From contig CAVORW010000002.1 of NCBI GenBank assembly GCA_963698715.1, forward strand, positions 569,891 through 633,890: a DNA stretch of 64,000 nt, read 5' to 3'. Positions 8,893 through 17,641 of the stretch are shown piece after piece. The notes below the pieces were generated by a model, which saw only the letters and a program-made list of their open reading frames with translations, did no database searches and had not been told where the DNA came from. The DNA is from CAWHJB01 sp963698715 (GTDB lineage Bacteria; Chloroflexota; Anaerolineae; Anaerolineales; UBA4823). The translations under genes and the position numbers were made by a program. Position 1 is the stretch's first letter, and each line of letters opens with the position of its first letter.

Positions 8893-10831
8893 AACTGATG
8901 ATCTATTGCAGCAAAAGCTAGAGGAACTGGAGCAGGGCAAGCCGCTGGAAGAAGTTTTGGCACAGATCCCAGTGGAGATGGAAGAACTCGCTTCACTGAT
9001 CAGTCTAGCCAGCGGTATGCGTGCGATGCCTCATCCCCAGCCTGTCAGGCTGGCCTTCGCTGATGTAGCCGCAAGTGGGAATGGGCGAGCGTCCCTGCCC
9101 AAACAACGCAGCGCCTGGCCACGCTTGGTCTTTGCAACTGGATTAGCCGGGGTCGTTGCAGCGATAATGCTGTCGATGGTTGCTTTGGCTGCTTTTGGAT
9201 TGTGGCTGGCAGGACCTCGCAGCGCTCGCACCGCAACCCTGTTGGAATTAAGCGGGCGAGTAGAGCTCGCAAATACGCCCGGCGATTGGCGTGTAGCAGA
9301 GCAAGGTGAGCGTATTGGCGCTGGTACCCGTATTCGGACAGGTGATGCATCCAGTGCAATCTTGCTCTTCTATGAAGGCAGCCGGGCGACTCTAACTGCG
9401 GCCACGGACCTGACCATCAGTCACCTGGGGGGCAGTTGGAGCAAGCTATTGAAGGTGAGCTTAAACCAATTTGCCGGGCAAACCAGCCACAGGGTTGTGC
9501 CGCTGCGCAGCTCGGATGGACGGTATCAGGTGCTAACACCCTCGGGATTGGCCAGCGTGCGCGGCACAGTTTTTAAGGTGGCCGTGAATCCGGGCGGGCG
9601 AGCCTATTTTGCAGTCGAACAGGGTAGGGTTCTGGTCAGCCAGTCGGATATCCAAGTGGTGCTGGATGCCGGGCAGGCGACGGCCTCGCAGCCTAATGAT
9701 CTGCCTCAGCAGCCTGCCTACCAGTTCAGTCTATCGGGTGTGGTGACCTCCATCGAGGGCAGCACCTGGGTGGTCAATGATATGTCCTTCCAGGTAACGA
9801 CCGAGACTCTTCAGACAGGCGACCCACAGTTTGGTGACTATGTGCTGGTGGAGGGACGGATTTTTGAGGCTGCTAGTCTGATCGCAGATACAATCACAGT
9901 GATCAGCGATCAGGAAGAGTTCTCAACGTTTACGGGGATATTGGAATCAATGGATGGTCTGGTGTGGAGTGTCAGCGGAACCGAGATCCTGGTTAATCCT
10001 CAGACAGAACTGGAGCCCGGATTGGCGTTAGGCAACCCGGTTAAGGTCAAGTTTGTCGTTCTGGCGGACGGGCGCTGGCTGGCAGTTGAGATTGAAAAAC
10101 TGGATGAAAACGAAGAAATCCCGCCGCTAACCGAGGCGACTCCAGATCCGACGATCACCGCCCCCACCCAGTCCGTCAGCGGAACGATTAGTGTATCACC
10201 TGAAATTACGCCAACCCTGGTTACGACTTGCACGGGCGCCAACCCGCACCCAACCGGCCAGAAGCTGGCTCAGCGCTATGGAGTTGCTTACGAGGAAATC
10301 ATGGGTTGGTTCTGCCAGAATTTTGGTTTTGGTGAGATCGATCTTGCTTACGGTTTGAGCCTGCAATCTGGGCTGCCCGTGGAGGATATCTTCGCCATGC
10401 GCATCTCTGGCCTGGGTTGGGGACAGATCAAAGCCCAGCTCAAGAATGTAACGCCTGCGCCGATGCCCAGCATCACACCGACGGTGACTGCAACCCTTAC
10501 AACGACTGTGACCGTTGAGCCAAGTGAGATACCACCTGCGCCGGCTGAAACCCCGGTACCCCAGGGACCTACAACCTGCACCGGAGCCGACCCACACCCC
10601 ACCGGCCAAACACTGGCTGCTCGATATGGCGTCTCCTATGAGGAAATCATGGGCTGGTTTTGCCAGGGCTTTGGTTTCGGCGAGATCGATCTGGCCTATA
10701 GTCTGAGCCGTCAGGCTGGTGTGCCAGTCAGCGAGATCTTTGCCTTGCGAAGCTCCGGGATGGGTTGGGGGAATATCAAGAAGTATTATGACCCCAAGCC
10801 TCCTAAACCACCCAAACCGCCGAAGCCATAG
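8885..10831 (+). CDS. FecR-domain membrane protein with duplicated C-terminal module (probable partner of the ECF sigma factor)
   Basis: A cytoplasmic N-terminus (residues 1-80, acidic) could bind the sigma factor. A single membrane helix follows at ~85-112, then a FecR domain (~135-265: RIGAGTRIRTGDAS, GLASVRGTVFKVAV). Next come two small beta modules (~285-410) and Pro/Thr-rich linkers. A ~73-residue module occurs twice (~447-520 and ~564-637): both copies read HPTGQ, YEEIMGWFCQ, FGFGEIDLAY and GWG-IK. The protein ends in a Lys/Pro tail. The start overlaps the sigma gene, with GGGAGG at 8873-8878. It likely senses an outside signal and controls the sigma factor; this role is inferred from context. 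Confidence 0.82.
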   Translation: MNKTDDLLQQKLEELEQGKPLEEVLAQIPVEMEELASLISLASGMRAMPHPQPVRLAFADVAASGNGRASLPKQRSAWPRLVFATGLAGVVAAIMLSMVALAAFGLWLAGPRSARTATLLELSGRVELANTPGDWRVAEQGERIGAGTRIRTGDASSAILLFYEGSRATLTAATDLTISHLGGSWSKLLKVSLNQFAGQTSHRVVPLRSSDGRYQVLTPSGLASVRGTVFKVAVNPGGRAYFAVEQGRVLVSQSDIQVVLDAGQATASQPNDLPQQPAYQFSLSGVVTSIEGSTWVVNDMSFQVTTETLQTGDPQFGDYVLVEGRIFEAASLIADTITVISDQEEFSTFTGILESMDGLVWSVSGTEILVNPQTELEPGLALGNPVKVKFVVLADGRWLAVEIEKLDENEEIPPLTEATPDPTITAPTQSVSGTISVSPEITPTLVTTCTGANPHPTGQKLAQRYGVAYEEIMGWFCQNFGFGEIDLAYGLSLQSGLPVEDIFAMRISGLGWGQIKAQLKNVTPAPMPSITPTVTATLTTTVTVEPSEIPPAPAETPVPQGPTTCTGADPHPTGQTLAARYGVSYEEIMGWFCQGFGFGEIDLAYSLSRQAGVPVSEIFALRSSGMGWGNIKKYYDPKPPKPPKPPKP

Positions 10832-10873
10832 AGACCGCTGTTCGAACCAGATTGTAAAAAAGGGATAATGAGG

Positions 10874-10905
10874 GTGTCGGTGGGATTGTGCGTCCCCACC
10901 GGCAC
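10874..10905 (+). terminator. Hairpin after the FecR gene
   Basis: GTGTCGGTGGGA at 10874-10885 pairs with TCCCCACCGGCAC at 10893-10905 with one wobble and one bulge. It lies 43 nt after the stop. The remaining ~150 nt before the UbiD-like gene show no other clear feature. Confidence 0.4.
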
Positions 10906-11068
10906 TATTGTTGTCCATTCGTATGAATCAAGGCAATGTTCGGTTGGCTTGCTTCATAAATCATATCTGCCGCAAGCAACCATCTGCGATATACTCAGTC
11001 GGAGGCTGTCGGAATAAAGCCAGATTGGAATATTCCCACACAGCCCACCTACCTGTAAGGAGGTGGCG

Positions 11069-12373
11069 ATGAGCTTGCGTGAAACCCTGCGACAACTGGA
11101 AGCTCGCAGTAACCTGACCCGCATTAAGCGCCCAATATCGAAAACCTACCAGATCGCCGGCGTGCTTAAAAAATTGGAGCCTGCCCCAGTGCTGTGTGAG
11201 CAGGTCAGTGAGTCGCAATTCTCGGTCGCTGGAAATCTATACTGTACCAAAGCCGATATTGCCGCAGCTTTTGGGATCGGGGTGGCGGAGATCATCCCTT
11301 ATCTGACTCGGGCGATTGAGAATCGCTCGCCTTGTGAGGTGGTCACCCAGGCGCCCTGCCAGGAAATTGTCGACCTGAATCCAGATTTGGACCAGCTGCC
11401 GATTTTGCGCCACTGTGAGAATGATGGCGGCAATTACATCAGTTCGGGGGTGGTGATTGCCCGGCACCCGGTTTATGGGCAGAATGCCGATTTCCATCGC
11501 CTGATGCAGTTTTCAAAGACCGAGATGGCCATGCGGGTGGTGCGCTCGCGCCATTTCGACACCTTTTTACAGGAGCTGGGGGAACTGGATGTCGCCGTTT
11601 GCATCGGAATTGGGCCGAATGTGCTGGCTGCAGCAGCTACATCCGTAGAGCTGGGAGTTAATGAATTAGAAATTGCCAATGCCCTATTGCCTTTGCAAGT
11701 TGTCCGGGCCACGACAGTTGATCTGTTGGTCCCAGCAGAGGCCGAATTTGTTCTGGAAGGAACCGTCTACCGGGATCGCAAGCATGCCGAAGGTCCTTTT
11801 GTAGATTTAACGGAGACCCAGGATGTGGTTCGCCAGGAGCCAGTCCTGGTAGTTCGAGCCATAACCCACCGCCGGGAAGCGATCTGGCAAGCGCTTCTGC
11901 CTGGCGGGCTAGAACATAAATTGTTAATGGGAATGCCGCGCGAACCAACCATCTTTCGAAAAGTGAATCAGGTCGTGCGCTGTCTGGATGTAAATATCAA
12001 CCCAGGGGGTTGTTCATGGCTGCATGCGATTGTGCAGATCGACAAGCAGACCGAACAGGACGGACGGCTGGCAATTGAGGCGGCTTTTGATGGCCACCGG
12101 TCTTGCAAACACGTTTTTGTGGTGGACAAGGACATTGACATTTATAATCCCCTGCAAGTGGAGTGGGCGCTGGCAACCCGATTTCAGGGAGATCGCGACC
12201 TTGTCATCCGACCCCCTGAACAAGGTTCCAGCCTGGATCCCAGTGCTGAAGACGGCAGCCATCTAACGACGAAATTGGGATTCGACCTGACCAAGCCGCT
12301 GAACCCGGGCGGCAAGTCATACGAAAAGGCTCCGTTTCCCGAGGTTGATCTGGCCCGATTTCTTCAGGATTAG
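11069..12373 (+). CDS. UbiD-family (prenyl-FMN-dependent) decarboxylase, candidate trans-anhydromevalonate 5-phosphate decarboxylase
   Basis: The 434-aa protein matches UbiD family length and layout: an N-terminal alpha/beta domain, LPILRHCENDGGNYI (residues ~112-126), then RDRKHAEGPFVDLTE (~232-246), the region carrying catalytic Glu residues. UbiD enzymes use prenylated FMN made by UbiX; no ubiX is in this window. ATG 11069 is chosen because AGGAGG at 11058-11063 is five bases upstream. The next two genes encode aconitase X large and small subunits. In archaea this trio dehydrates phosphomevalonate and decarboxylates the product to isopentenyl phosphate. That assignment rests on context; the family is secure, the substrate inferred. 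Confidence 0.82.
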   Translation: MSLRETLRQLEARSNLTRIKRPISKTYQIAGVLKKLEPAPVLCEQVSESQFSVAGNLYCTKADIAAAFGIGVAEIIPYLTRAIENRSPCEVVTQAPCQEIVDLNPDLDQLPILRHCENDGGNYISSGVVIARHPVYGQNADFHRLMQFSKTEMAMRVVRSRHFDTFLQELGELDVAVCIGIGPNVLAAAATSVELGVNELEIANALLPLQVVRATTVDLLVPAEAEFVLEGTVYRDRKHAEGPFVDLTETQDVVRQEPVLVVRAITHRREAIWQALLPGGLEHKLLMGMPREPTIFRKVNQVVRCLDVNINPGGCSWLHAIVQIDKQTEQDGRLAIEAAFDGHRSCKHVFVVDKDIDIYNPLQVEWALATRFQGDRDLVIRPPEQGSSLDPSAEDGSHLTTKLGFDLTKPLNPGGKSYEKAPFPEVDLARFLQD

Positions 12374-12425
12374 AGCGCGGTCAAGCGGAACAACGCCGAA
12401 CATTTGGACTCCCCAGGAGTAAGTT

Positions 12426-13649
12426 ATGCGGCTAACGATTGAACAACAGGCCATGCTGGCTGGCGAACAAGGCCGGGCAGTTCAAAAAGCCTTCCAGATT
12501 TTAGATACTCTAGGGACTATTTATGGCGCTCACAAGATGATCCCGGTCAGCTCGGTGCAGATCTCCGGGGTCAGTTATGCGAATCTGGGCGAAGCTGGCC
12601 TGCAATTTCTGACCGAAATGGCGGATTTTGGTGGCAAAGCCCGGGTATTGACCACCCTGAACCCGGCTGGTATGGATATTGAAAACTGGCAATCTTTGGG
12701 TATTGATCCGGAGTTTGCCCGCAATCAACAACGGGTGCTGGAGGCTTTTGCCCGGATGGAGGTCATCACCACCTGTACTTGCACGCCGTATCTGGCTGGC
12801 TACCCTCCGATGTTCGGCGACCACATTGCCTGGGCGGAAAGCAGTGCGGTCTGCTACGCCAATTCGGTCGTGGGGGCGCGCACCAACCGGGAAGGTGGGC
12901 CCAGCGCCCTGGCAGCGGCCCTGACCGGCTGCACGCCCGCATATGGGCTGCATTTGGACGAAAACCGTCTGCCTGGCCTGACGGTTGAAGTCCTGGCGCA
13001 ATTTTCCAATTTGGAAGACCTGAGCCAGACCTGGGAGTTTGGGGTCCTGGGCAAAGCGATTGGCCTGAAACTGGAAGCCCGACGCGGCAACCGGGTTCCT
13101 TATATCCTGGGGATCGAACAGGCCTCGATGGAGGGCCTCAAATCATTCTGCGCCAGTATTGCCACATTTGGTGGCACTGGCTTGTTTCATATTGCCGGCT
13201 TGACACCCGAAGCGGAACAGTTCAGTCCGCCGGCTGAACGAATCCAGATCACTGAGGCAGATTTGCGAGCGGCCCGGGCAAGCTTAACCGATGCAGTGTC
13301 CAGCGAAGTAGATTTTGTCAGCCTGGGCTGCCCGCACTTGTCGATCAAGGAGATTGCCCGGATTGCTCAACTGCTGGATGGACAGCAGGTTGTAAAAGAA
13401 TTCTGGATTACGACGGCCCGCCCAACCAAACGGCTTGCTGACAGGCTCGGATACACTGCCCGGATCGAGGCGAGCGGCGCCCAGTTTGCGACCGATACAT
13501 GCTGTGTTGTGGCGCCTATCCAGGGGCGGTTTAAAGCCCTGGCTACCGACAGCGCCAAAGCCTGTTATTACGCCACCTCAAAAAATGGGTTTAAGACCGT
13601 GATCCTGCCCTTTGAGCAGGTCGTTAAGCAGGCTCTGAAGCGGGACTAG
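12426..13649 (+). CDS. Aconitase X large (catalytic) subunit, candidate phosphomevalonate dehydratase
   Basis: A 407-aa protein of the AcnX/DUF521 family. It spans the whole catalytic domain, including Cys-containing segments likely to hold an iron-sulfur cluster: ITTCTCTPYLAGYPP (~117-131), FVSLGCPHLS (~297-306) and ATDTCCVVAP (~357-366). The segment YANSVVGARTNREGGPSA (~143-160) is a family hallmark. Known AcnX functions are cis-3-hydroxyproline dehydratase (bacteria) and phosphomevalonate dehydratase (archaea). Pairing with UbiD favours the second. AGGAG lies upstream of ATG 12426, and the gap to the UbiD-like gene is 52 nt, consistent with one operon. Confidence 0.85.
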   Translation: MRLTIEQQAMLAGEQGRAVQKAFQILDTLGTIYGAHKMIPVSSVQISGVSYANLGEAGLQFLTEMADFGGKARVLTTLNPAGMDIENWQSLGIDPEFARNQQRVLEAFARMEVITTCTCTPYLAGYPPMFGDHIAWAESSAVCYANSVVGARTNREGGPSALAAALTGCTPAYGLHLDENRLPGLTVEVLAQFSNLEDLSQTWEFGVLGKAIGLKLEARRGNRVPYILGIEQASMEGLKSFCASIATFGGTGLFHIAGLTPEAEQFSPPAERIQITEADLRAARASLTDAVSSEVDFVSLGCPHLSIKEIARIAQLLDGQQVVKEFWITTARPTKRLADRLGYTARIEASGAQFATDTCCVVAPIQGRFKALATDSAKACYYATSKNGFKTVILPFEQVVKQALKRD

Positions 13650-13721
13650 CGACGGTCTGGCTGCATTTTTCAGTTCAACAATCAATTGCTGTTCTAACTG
13701 CCCGATCAAAGGAGCCGCATA

Positions 13722-14114
13722 ATGATTTTTCAGGGACGTAAAATTTATCAGGGCCGGGCTCGAGGCGAAGCTCTGGTTACTTCGATGGGGATTTCCTTCT
13801 TTGGCGGTGTGGACCCCGACAGCGGGATTGTAGTAGAGAAAGGGCACGAGCTGGAAGGCCAATCGATCAGCGGCAAGATCCTGGTATTTCCAACCGGCAA
13901 GGGTTCGACAGTCGGATCATATACGCTCTATCGCTTAAAGCATAACGGCAAGGCTCCGGCTGCCATTATCAATGTGGACTGTGAAACGATCATTGCTGTG
14001 GGTTGTATTATCGCCGAAATCCCGTGTGTGGATCAGATCCCAGTTCAGCACATCCGCACCGGAAACCAGCTGGTCGTGGATGGTTCGCATGGAATTGTTG
14101 AAATTCAAGCGTAA
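13722..14114 (+). CDS. Aconitase X small (swivel, DUF126) subunit
   Basis: This 130-aa protein is the separate swivelling domain of aconitase X. It shows EALVTSMGISFFGGVDP (residues ~13-29), then GKILVFPTGKGSTVGSY (~50-66), the DUF126 signature with its phosphate-binding Ser/Gly loop, and PCVDQIP near the end. It must assemble with the large subunit encoded 72 nt upstream. AAAGGAG precedes ATG 13722. In bacterial hydroxyproline dehydratases the two parts are often fused; the split arrangement here matches archaeal phosphomevalonate dehydratases. Confidence 0.87.
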   Translation: MIFQGRKIYQGRARGEALVTSMGISFFGGVDPDSGIVVEKGHELEGQSISGKILVFPTGKGSTVGSYTLYRLKHNGKAPAAIINVDCETIIAVGCIIAEIPCVDQIPVQHIRTGNQLVVDGSHGIVEIQA

Positions 14115-14189
14115 ACAAACGCGTCTGTACGAGCTTCGCTTTTTCATTCAGGACTTGTGCGAGAAGACCACATAGGCAGATTAAGCATG

Positions 14190-14226
14190 CCAAAAAGCTC
14201 CTCCCATTGCGGGAGGAGCTTTTTGG
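14190..14226. terminator. Strong bidirectional intrinsic terminator
   Basis: A perfect 16-bp stem (14190-14205 and 14211-14226, CCAAAAAGCTCCTCCC and complement) with a 5-nt loop carries a T run on either strand. It separates the AcnX operon from the convergent cytochrome operon, whose stop is at 14245. Confidence 0.85.
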
Positions 14227-14244
14227 TGGGAACAGGAACTCGTT

Positions 14245-16329
14245 TTAACGTGTGTCAGGCGGCAGCACTTCGACCGGCTCCCGTGAGGTGGGGGCTTCGG
14301 GTGTAGCCCGGGCGCTGGGTGCTCCCGGGGTTGGGGTCGGGATAATCCATGTATCGGTTACATGGCAGCGGGAACACTGCCCGATCGGGTGATTGGCCGG
14401 TTTATCATCGGCATGGCAGGATTTACAATCCTGGTAATTGGTATGGTCGAAGCGGATGGTGCCCCAGTTGGCAACCGTATGACAGCTAGAGCACTGACCG
14501 GGCCAGTGTCCGCTGGGAGCCTCATGGCAGCTTTTACAGTTGTCGGTACCCACATGCGGGAATGAAATCGGATTCCAGCTAAAGACCGAGTGGCAATCCG
14601 AGCACTGCCCGACATAGTGAGCGGTTGGAGCTTCATGGCAGGATTGGCAGTCGATGGATCCGACATGGGCAAACAAGACATCGTTCCATTTATAGGTGCT
14701 GTGACAGTTGGAGCACTGTCCTTCGTAATGACCGCTGGGGGCGGTGTGGCAGGCCACGCAATCTGTAAAACCAGCGTGATTGAACGAGATGTTGTCCCAG
14801 GTGTTAGAAGTGTGGCAGTTTGAGCAAAGCCCTAGGTAATGCCTGGGAGGTGCCGCACTGGCGTGACAGGCATTGCAGTCATTCAAGCCCAAATGCGAGA
14901 AGGAGAAAGTTTTCCAGGATTGGGTATTGTGGCAGTTCGTGCAGGCCCCAGGGAAGTGATAGGCCGGAACCGTATGACAGCTCTGGCAGTCGTTCAACCC
15001 GCTGTGATTGAAATGAATGTTCTCCCAACTGTCTTTCTTGTGGCAGTTTGAGCACTGACCTTTATAGTGATGGCTTGGCTTGGAGTGGCAGTCCTGGCAG
15101 TTGCTGAAACCGTCGTGGTTGAAGTCGGCCTGCAGCCAGGTGGCAGCAGTGTGGCAGTTTGAGCACTGGCCTTCATAGTGATTGAGCGGGTCGTTGTTCT
15201 TATGGCAGGACAGGCAGTCGCGGTAGCCGGTGTGATCGAATTGCAGCTCCAGCCAGTCCTGGGTATCTTGATGGCAGCTCTCACATTTGCCAGAGTAATG
15301 ATCGATGGCCACTTCCATCTCGTGGCAGGACCGGCATTCGGTAACATCCTGATGGTCATAGTCGATGACCTTCCAATCGGCTACATCGGGATGGCACACG
15401 GCGCACTCGCCGGGGTAGTGATCGGCTGGCCCGCTGCTGATCAGCGGGAGCGTGGCTGAGCCCCAACTGGCGCGGACCGGCCAGATTTCTGTGTATTGAT
15501 CGGCCCTGGGCAGATCATCGAGATGGCAGGACGAACACTCAACCACTCCGTCGTGGTCAAAACTGAATGCGATCCAGTTGGCAATACCGTGGCAGTCGGA
15601 ACATTCACCCTCAAAGTGGTCAGGATACAGCTCGGCGGTAGGCACCGAAGCTATATTATCTGGAAGTTCATAGATGTGGCAGGTGCTGCATTCGACCGGT
15701 GTATTGGCATACAGGCCATCAGCATGGCAGTCCTCACATTCCAGGCCACCGTGACCGCCCGTAAGGGGAAAATCCTTATGATCGACATCTTTCCCAAGGA
15801 ACGAGATCGCTTCCGCCTGGATCTTCAACGGCGGTATGGTTGGTAGAACGGCCTGCAGTTCTTCACTGGTCTCGGCGGTTAACATTGAATCGATTTTCTG
15901 ATGCAATGAAGCCAGGCTGACATCCTGGGGGCCCAAGTCCAGATTTGAAATGATCATATCGGTCTGTTTGAGCACGATATCTACCTGGGCAAACAGCTCC
16001 ACCTGGTCGGCAGCCGGGACGAGTGATATTTGCTCAAGAGCCAGGTTTAATGCCTCGTCGAAAGCGATTGTGCTGATCTCAGTCTGGGCCAGGCCGCTGA
16101 CCTGGGCCAGATCGGCCAGCCGCCGCTCAGCCAGATGCAGGGCGTAGCTCGCCTTGTTTGCTTCGCCCGGTGTCAGGTTCAGGCGGGCCTGTTCTGACGC
16201 ATGCTGCAGGCTGAATAGAAGTTGACCAGGATGATACGGGTAGGTTTCCGCCATAAAAAACAATCCGCATAAAGCACTGATCAACAGCAGGTTGAGGCAG
16301 ATGAAGATTATGGTCATCTTCTTCTTCAT
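14245..16329 (-). CDS. 23-heme c-type cytochrome
   Basis: I count 23 CXXCH haem-binding motifs. After a signal/anchor segment (residues 1-25) comes a ~150-residue helical region without haem sites. The motifs then fill residues ~190-660, largely as a ~22-residue repeat of the type GQCSNCH...W...FNH.G..DCQSCH, with His residues suited to be distal ligands. A Pro/Thr tail ends the protein. ATG 16329 (MKKKMTII) is chosen because GAGGAGGGATGA lies just before it. It is the last gene of the cytochrome operon and probably a periplasmic or surface electron wire; the electron acceptor is unknown. The regular repeat suggests expansion by internal duplication. Confidence 0.9.
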   Translation of the reverse strand: MKKKMTIIFICLNLLLISALCGLFFMAETYPYHPGQLLFSLQHASEQARLNLTPGEANKASYALHLAERRLADLAQVSGLAQTEISTIAFDEALNLALEQISLVPAADQVELFAQVDIVLKQTDMIISNLDLGPQDVSLASLHQKIDSMLTAETSEELQAVLPTIPPLKIQAEAISFLGKDVDHKDFPLTGGHGGLECEDCHADGLYANTPVECSTCHIYELPDNIASVPTAELYPDHFEGECSDCHGIANWIAFSFDHDGVVECSSCHLDDLPRADQYTEIWPVRASWGSATLPLISSGPADHYPGECAVCHPDVADWKVIDYDHQDVTECRSCHEMEVAIDHYSGKCESCHQDTQDWLELQFDHTGYRDCLSCHKNNDPLNHYEGQCSNCHTAATWLQADFNHDGFSNCQDCHSKPSHHYKGQCSNCHKKDSWENIHFNHSGLNDCQSCHTVPAYHFPGACTNCHNTQSWKTFSFSHLGLNDCNACHASAAPPRHYLGLCSNCHTSNTWDNISFNHAGFTDCVACHTAPSGHYEGQCSNCHSTYKWNDVLFAHVGSIDCQSCHEAPTAHYVGQCSDCHSVFSWNPISFPHVGTDNCKSCHEAPSGHWPGQCSSCHTVANWGTIRFDHTNYQDCKSCHADDKPANHPIGQCSRCHVTDTWIIPTPTPGAPSARATPEAPTSREPVEVLPPDTR

Positions 16330-16482
16330 ATAGTCATCCCTCCTCACTCGACTGTAATGACTGTCTTGAATATCATCCGGATATTCATCCATCGCCCTGG
16401 ACTTTGTCCAATGCGCTCATGGGTAACAGTCACTGTTAATTGGTCCATTCCGGATGGCAAGGTTGGTTGAGCCTGGACCTGG

Positions 16483-17550
16483 TCAATCACCATATGTCAG
16501 GTGCTCCTCGCCGCGGCCTTGTGGATCTTGATTTTGAGAAACCTGCTTGCCTTCGCCTTCACGCCCGGTTGGATGACACTCGATGCAGTTTTCATACGCG
16601 TAAATGTCGAGGTCGTTGTGGAAGGTGAACATTTCGTCGACTTCATGGCAGGTGTAGCAGGGGTATTCCGTGTACGTGCCGGCATGGCAGGTTTCACATT
16701 CGGTTGGGCCTTCCGCCCCGTGATCGATCAGGAAGGTATGCTCCTTCAATTCGGCGGGCGCCCAGGCTGCCGTACCATGGCAGCGCTCGCAGCTGGTCCC
16801 AAACACACCCGTGTGCAGCTCTGGCTCTGGATGGCAGTCCAGGCAGGTGCGGTATGGTTGGGCGTAAACCTGGTTGGCGTGGCAGTCCTGGCAGACTGCC
16901 TCGGCATGCGCGCCGTCCAACAGGTAAAAACGGTCGTGTTCAAAAGCGATCATGCGATCGCTTCCATCGTGGCATTTCACACAATCTATTCCATAGGTTT
17001 CGAGATGCAGCGCCATGCCGTCGTGATCGTACTCGATATGGCAGGTGAGACAATCCAGCGAACCCTCCAGGTAACTGCCCTGCAGGTGGCAGGATTCACA
17101 ACCGAGAGGCCCACCATCGTAATCTTTTTGGTGAAGTGCCAGGCTGAAGTTGGCGAGCTTCTGGTGGTCAATATTGGAGTATGCAAAGGCTGTGATGACC
17201 GCATCGTGTCCCATATGTTCGCGATGGCAATCCCCGCATTTTTCGGTGGGTAGAGATCCATGAATGCCTTCGGCGGAGGCGCGCTGGCGGGCGACATCCA
17301 GATGGCAATCCTGGCAGCGGGTATCCGTGATGCAGTGAACCGGTGCGTGGCAGTGACCGCATTCCTGTTCGAATGCGGCATGCGATATGTATCCGCCCAG
17401 CATTTCACCGCTATCATTGACAGCCGAGAGCTGCCCGGGGCTTAACACCCCGCTTTTCTTCAGGATCATCCCTCCCCCGATCAGGCAGGCTGCCAAGATG
17501 GGCAGCAGCCCCAGCGCCAGTGTGCGCATGAGTGTTCTGGTAGGTTTCAT
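16483..17550 (-). CDS. 12-heme c-type cytochrome
   Basis: Twelve CXXCH motifs are visible (CGHCH, CQDCH, CGDCH, CESCH, CLTCH, CVKCH, CQDCH, CLDCH, CERCH, CETCH, CYTCH, CIECH) across residues ~60-335. They follow an N-terminal membrane segment (TLALGLLPILAACLIGGGMIL). The haem spacing is irregular, unlike the 23-heme neighbour, so the fold probably differs. The last four motifs (CERCH...CETCH...CYTCH...CIECHPTG) closely resemble the end of the upstream pentaheme segment, suggesting shared ancestry. ATG 17550 (MKPTRTL) is preferred, with AGGAGA upstream. It lies between the pentaheme region and the 23-heme gene on the same strand. Confidence 0.9.
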   Translation of the reverse strand: MKPTRTLMRTLALGLLPILAACLIGGGMILKKSGVLSPGQLSAVNDSGEMLGGYISHAAFEQECGHCHAPVHCITDTRCQDCHLDVARQRASAEGIHGSLPTEKCGDCHREHMGHDAVITAFAYSNIDHQKLANFSLALHQKDYDGGPLGCESCHLQGSYLEGSLDCLTCHIEYDHDGMALHLETYGIDCVKCHDGSDRMIAFEHDRFYLLDGAHAEAVCQDCHANQVYAQPYRTCLDCHPEPELHTGVFGTSCERCHGTAAWAPAELKEHTFLIDHGAEGPTECETCHAGTYTEYPCYTCHEVDEMFTFHNDLDIYAYENCIECHPTGREGEGKQVSQNQDPQGRGEEHLTYGD

Positions 17551-17641
17551 CCAACAATTCTCCTGGCAGAGACAGTTTTCCCGGGCAACCCCAGGATATG
17601 ATCCGTGCAAACGCTAATCAGCTCCGAAAAGGAGCTGGCTC

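Noticed and set aside
14245..17610. Several long plus-strand open frames opposite the cytochrome genes
   Set aside because: They are antisense to CXXCH repeats, where stop codons are rare; they have no ribosome sites and show no family features.
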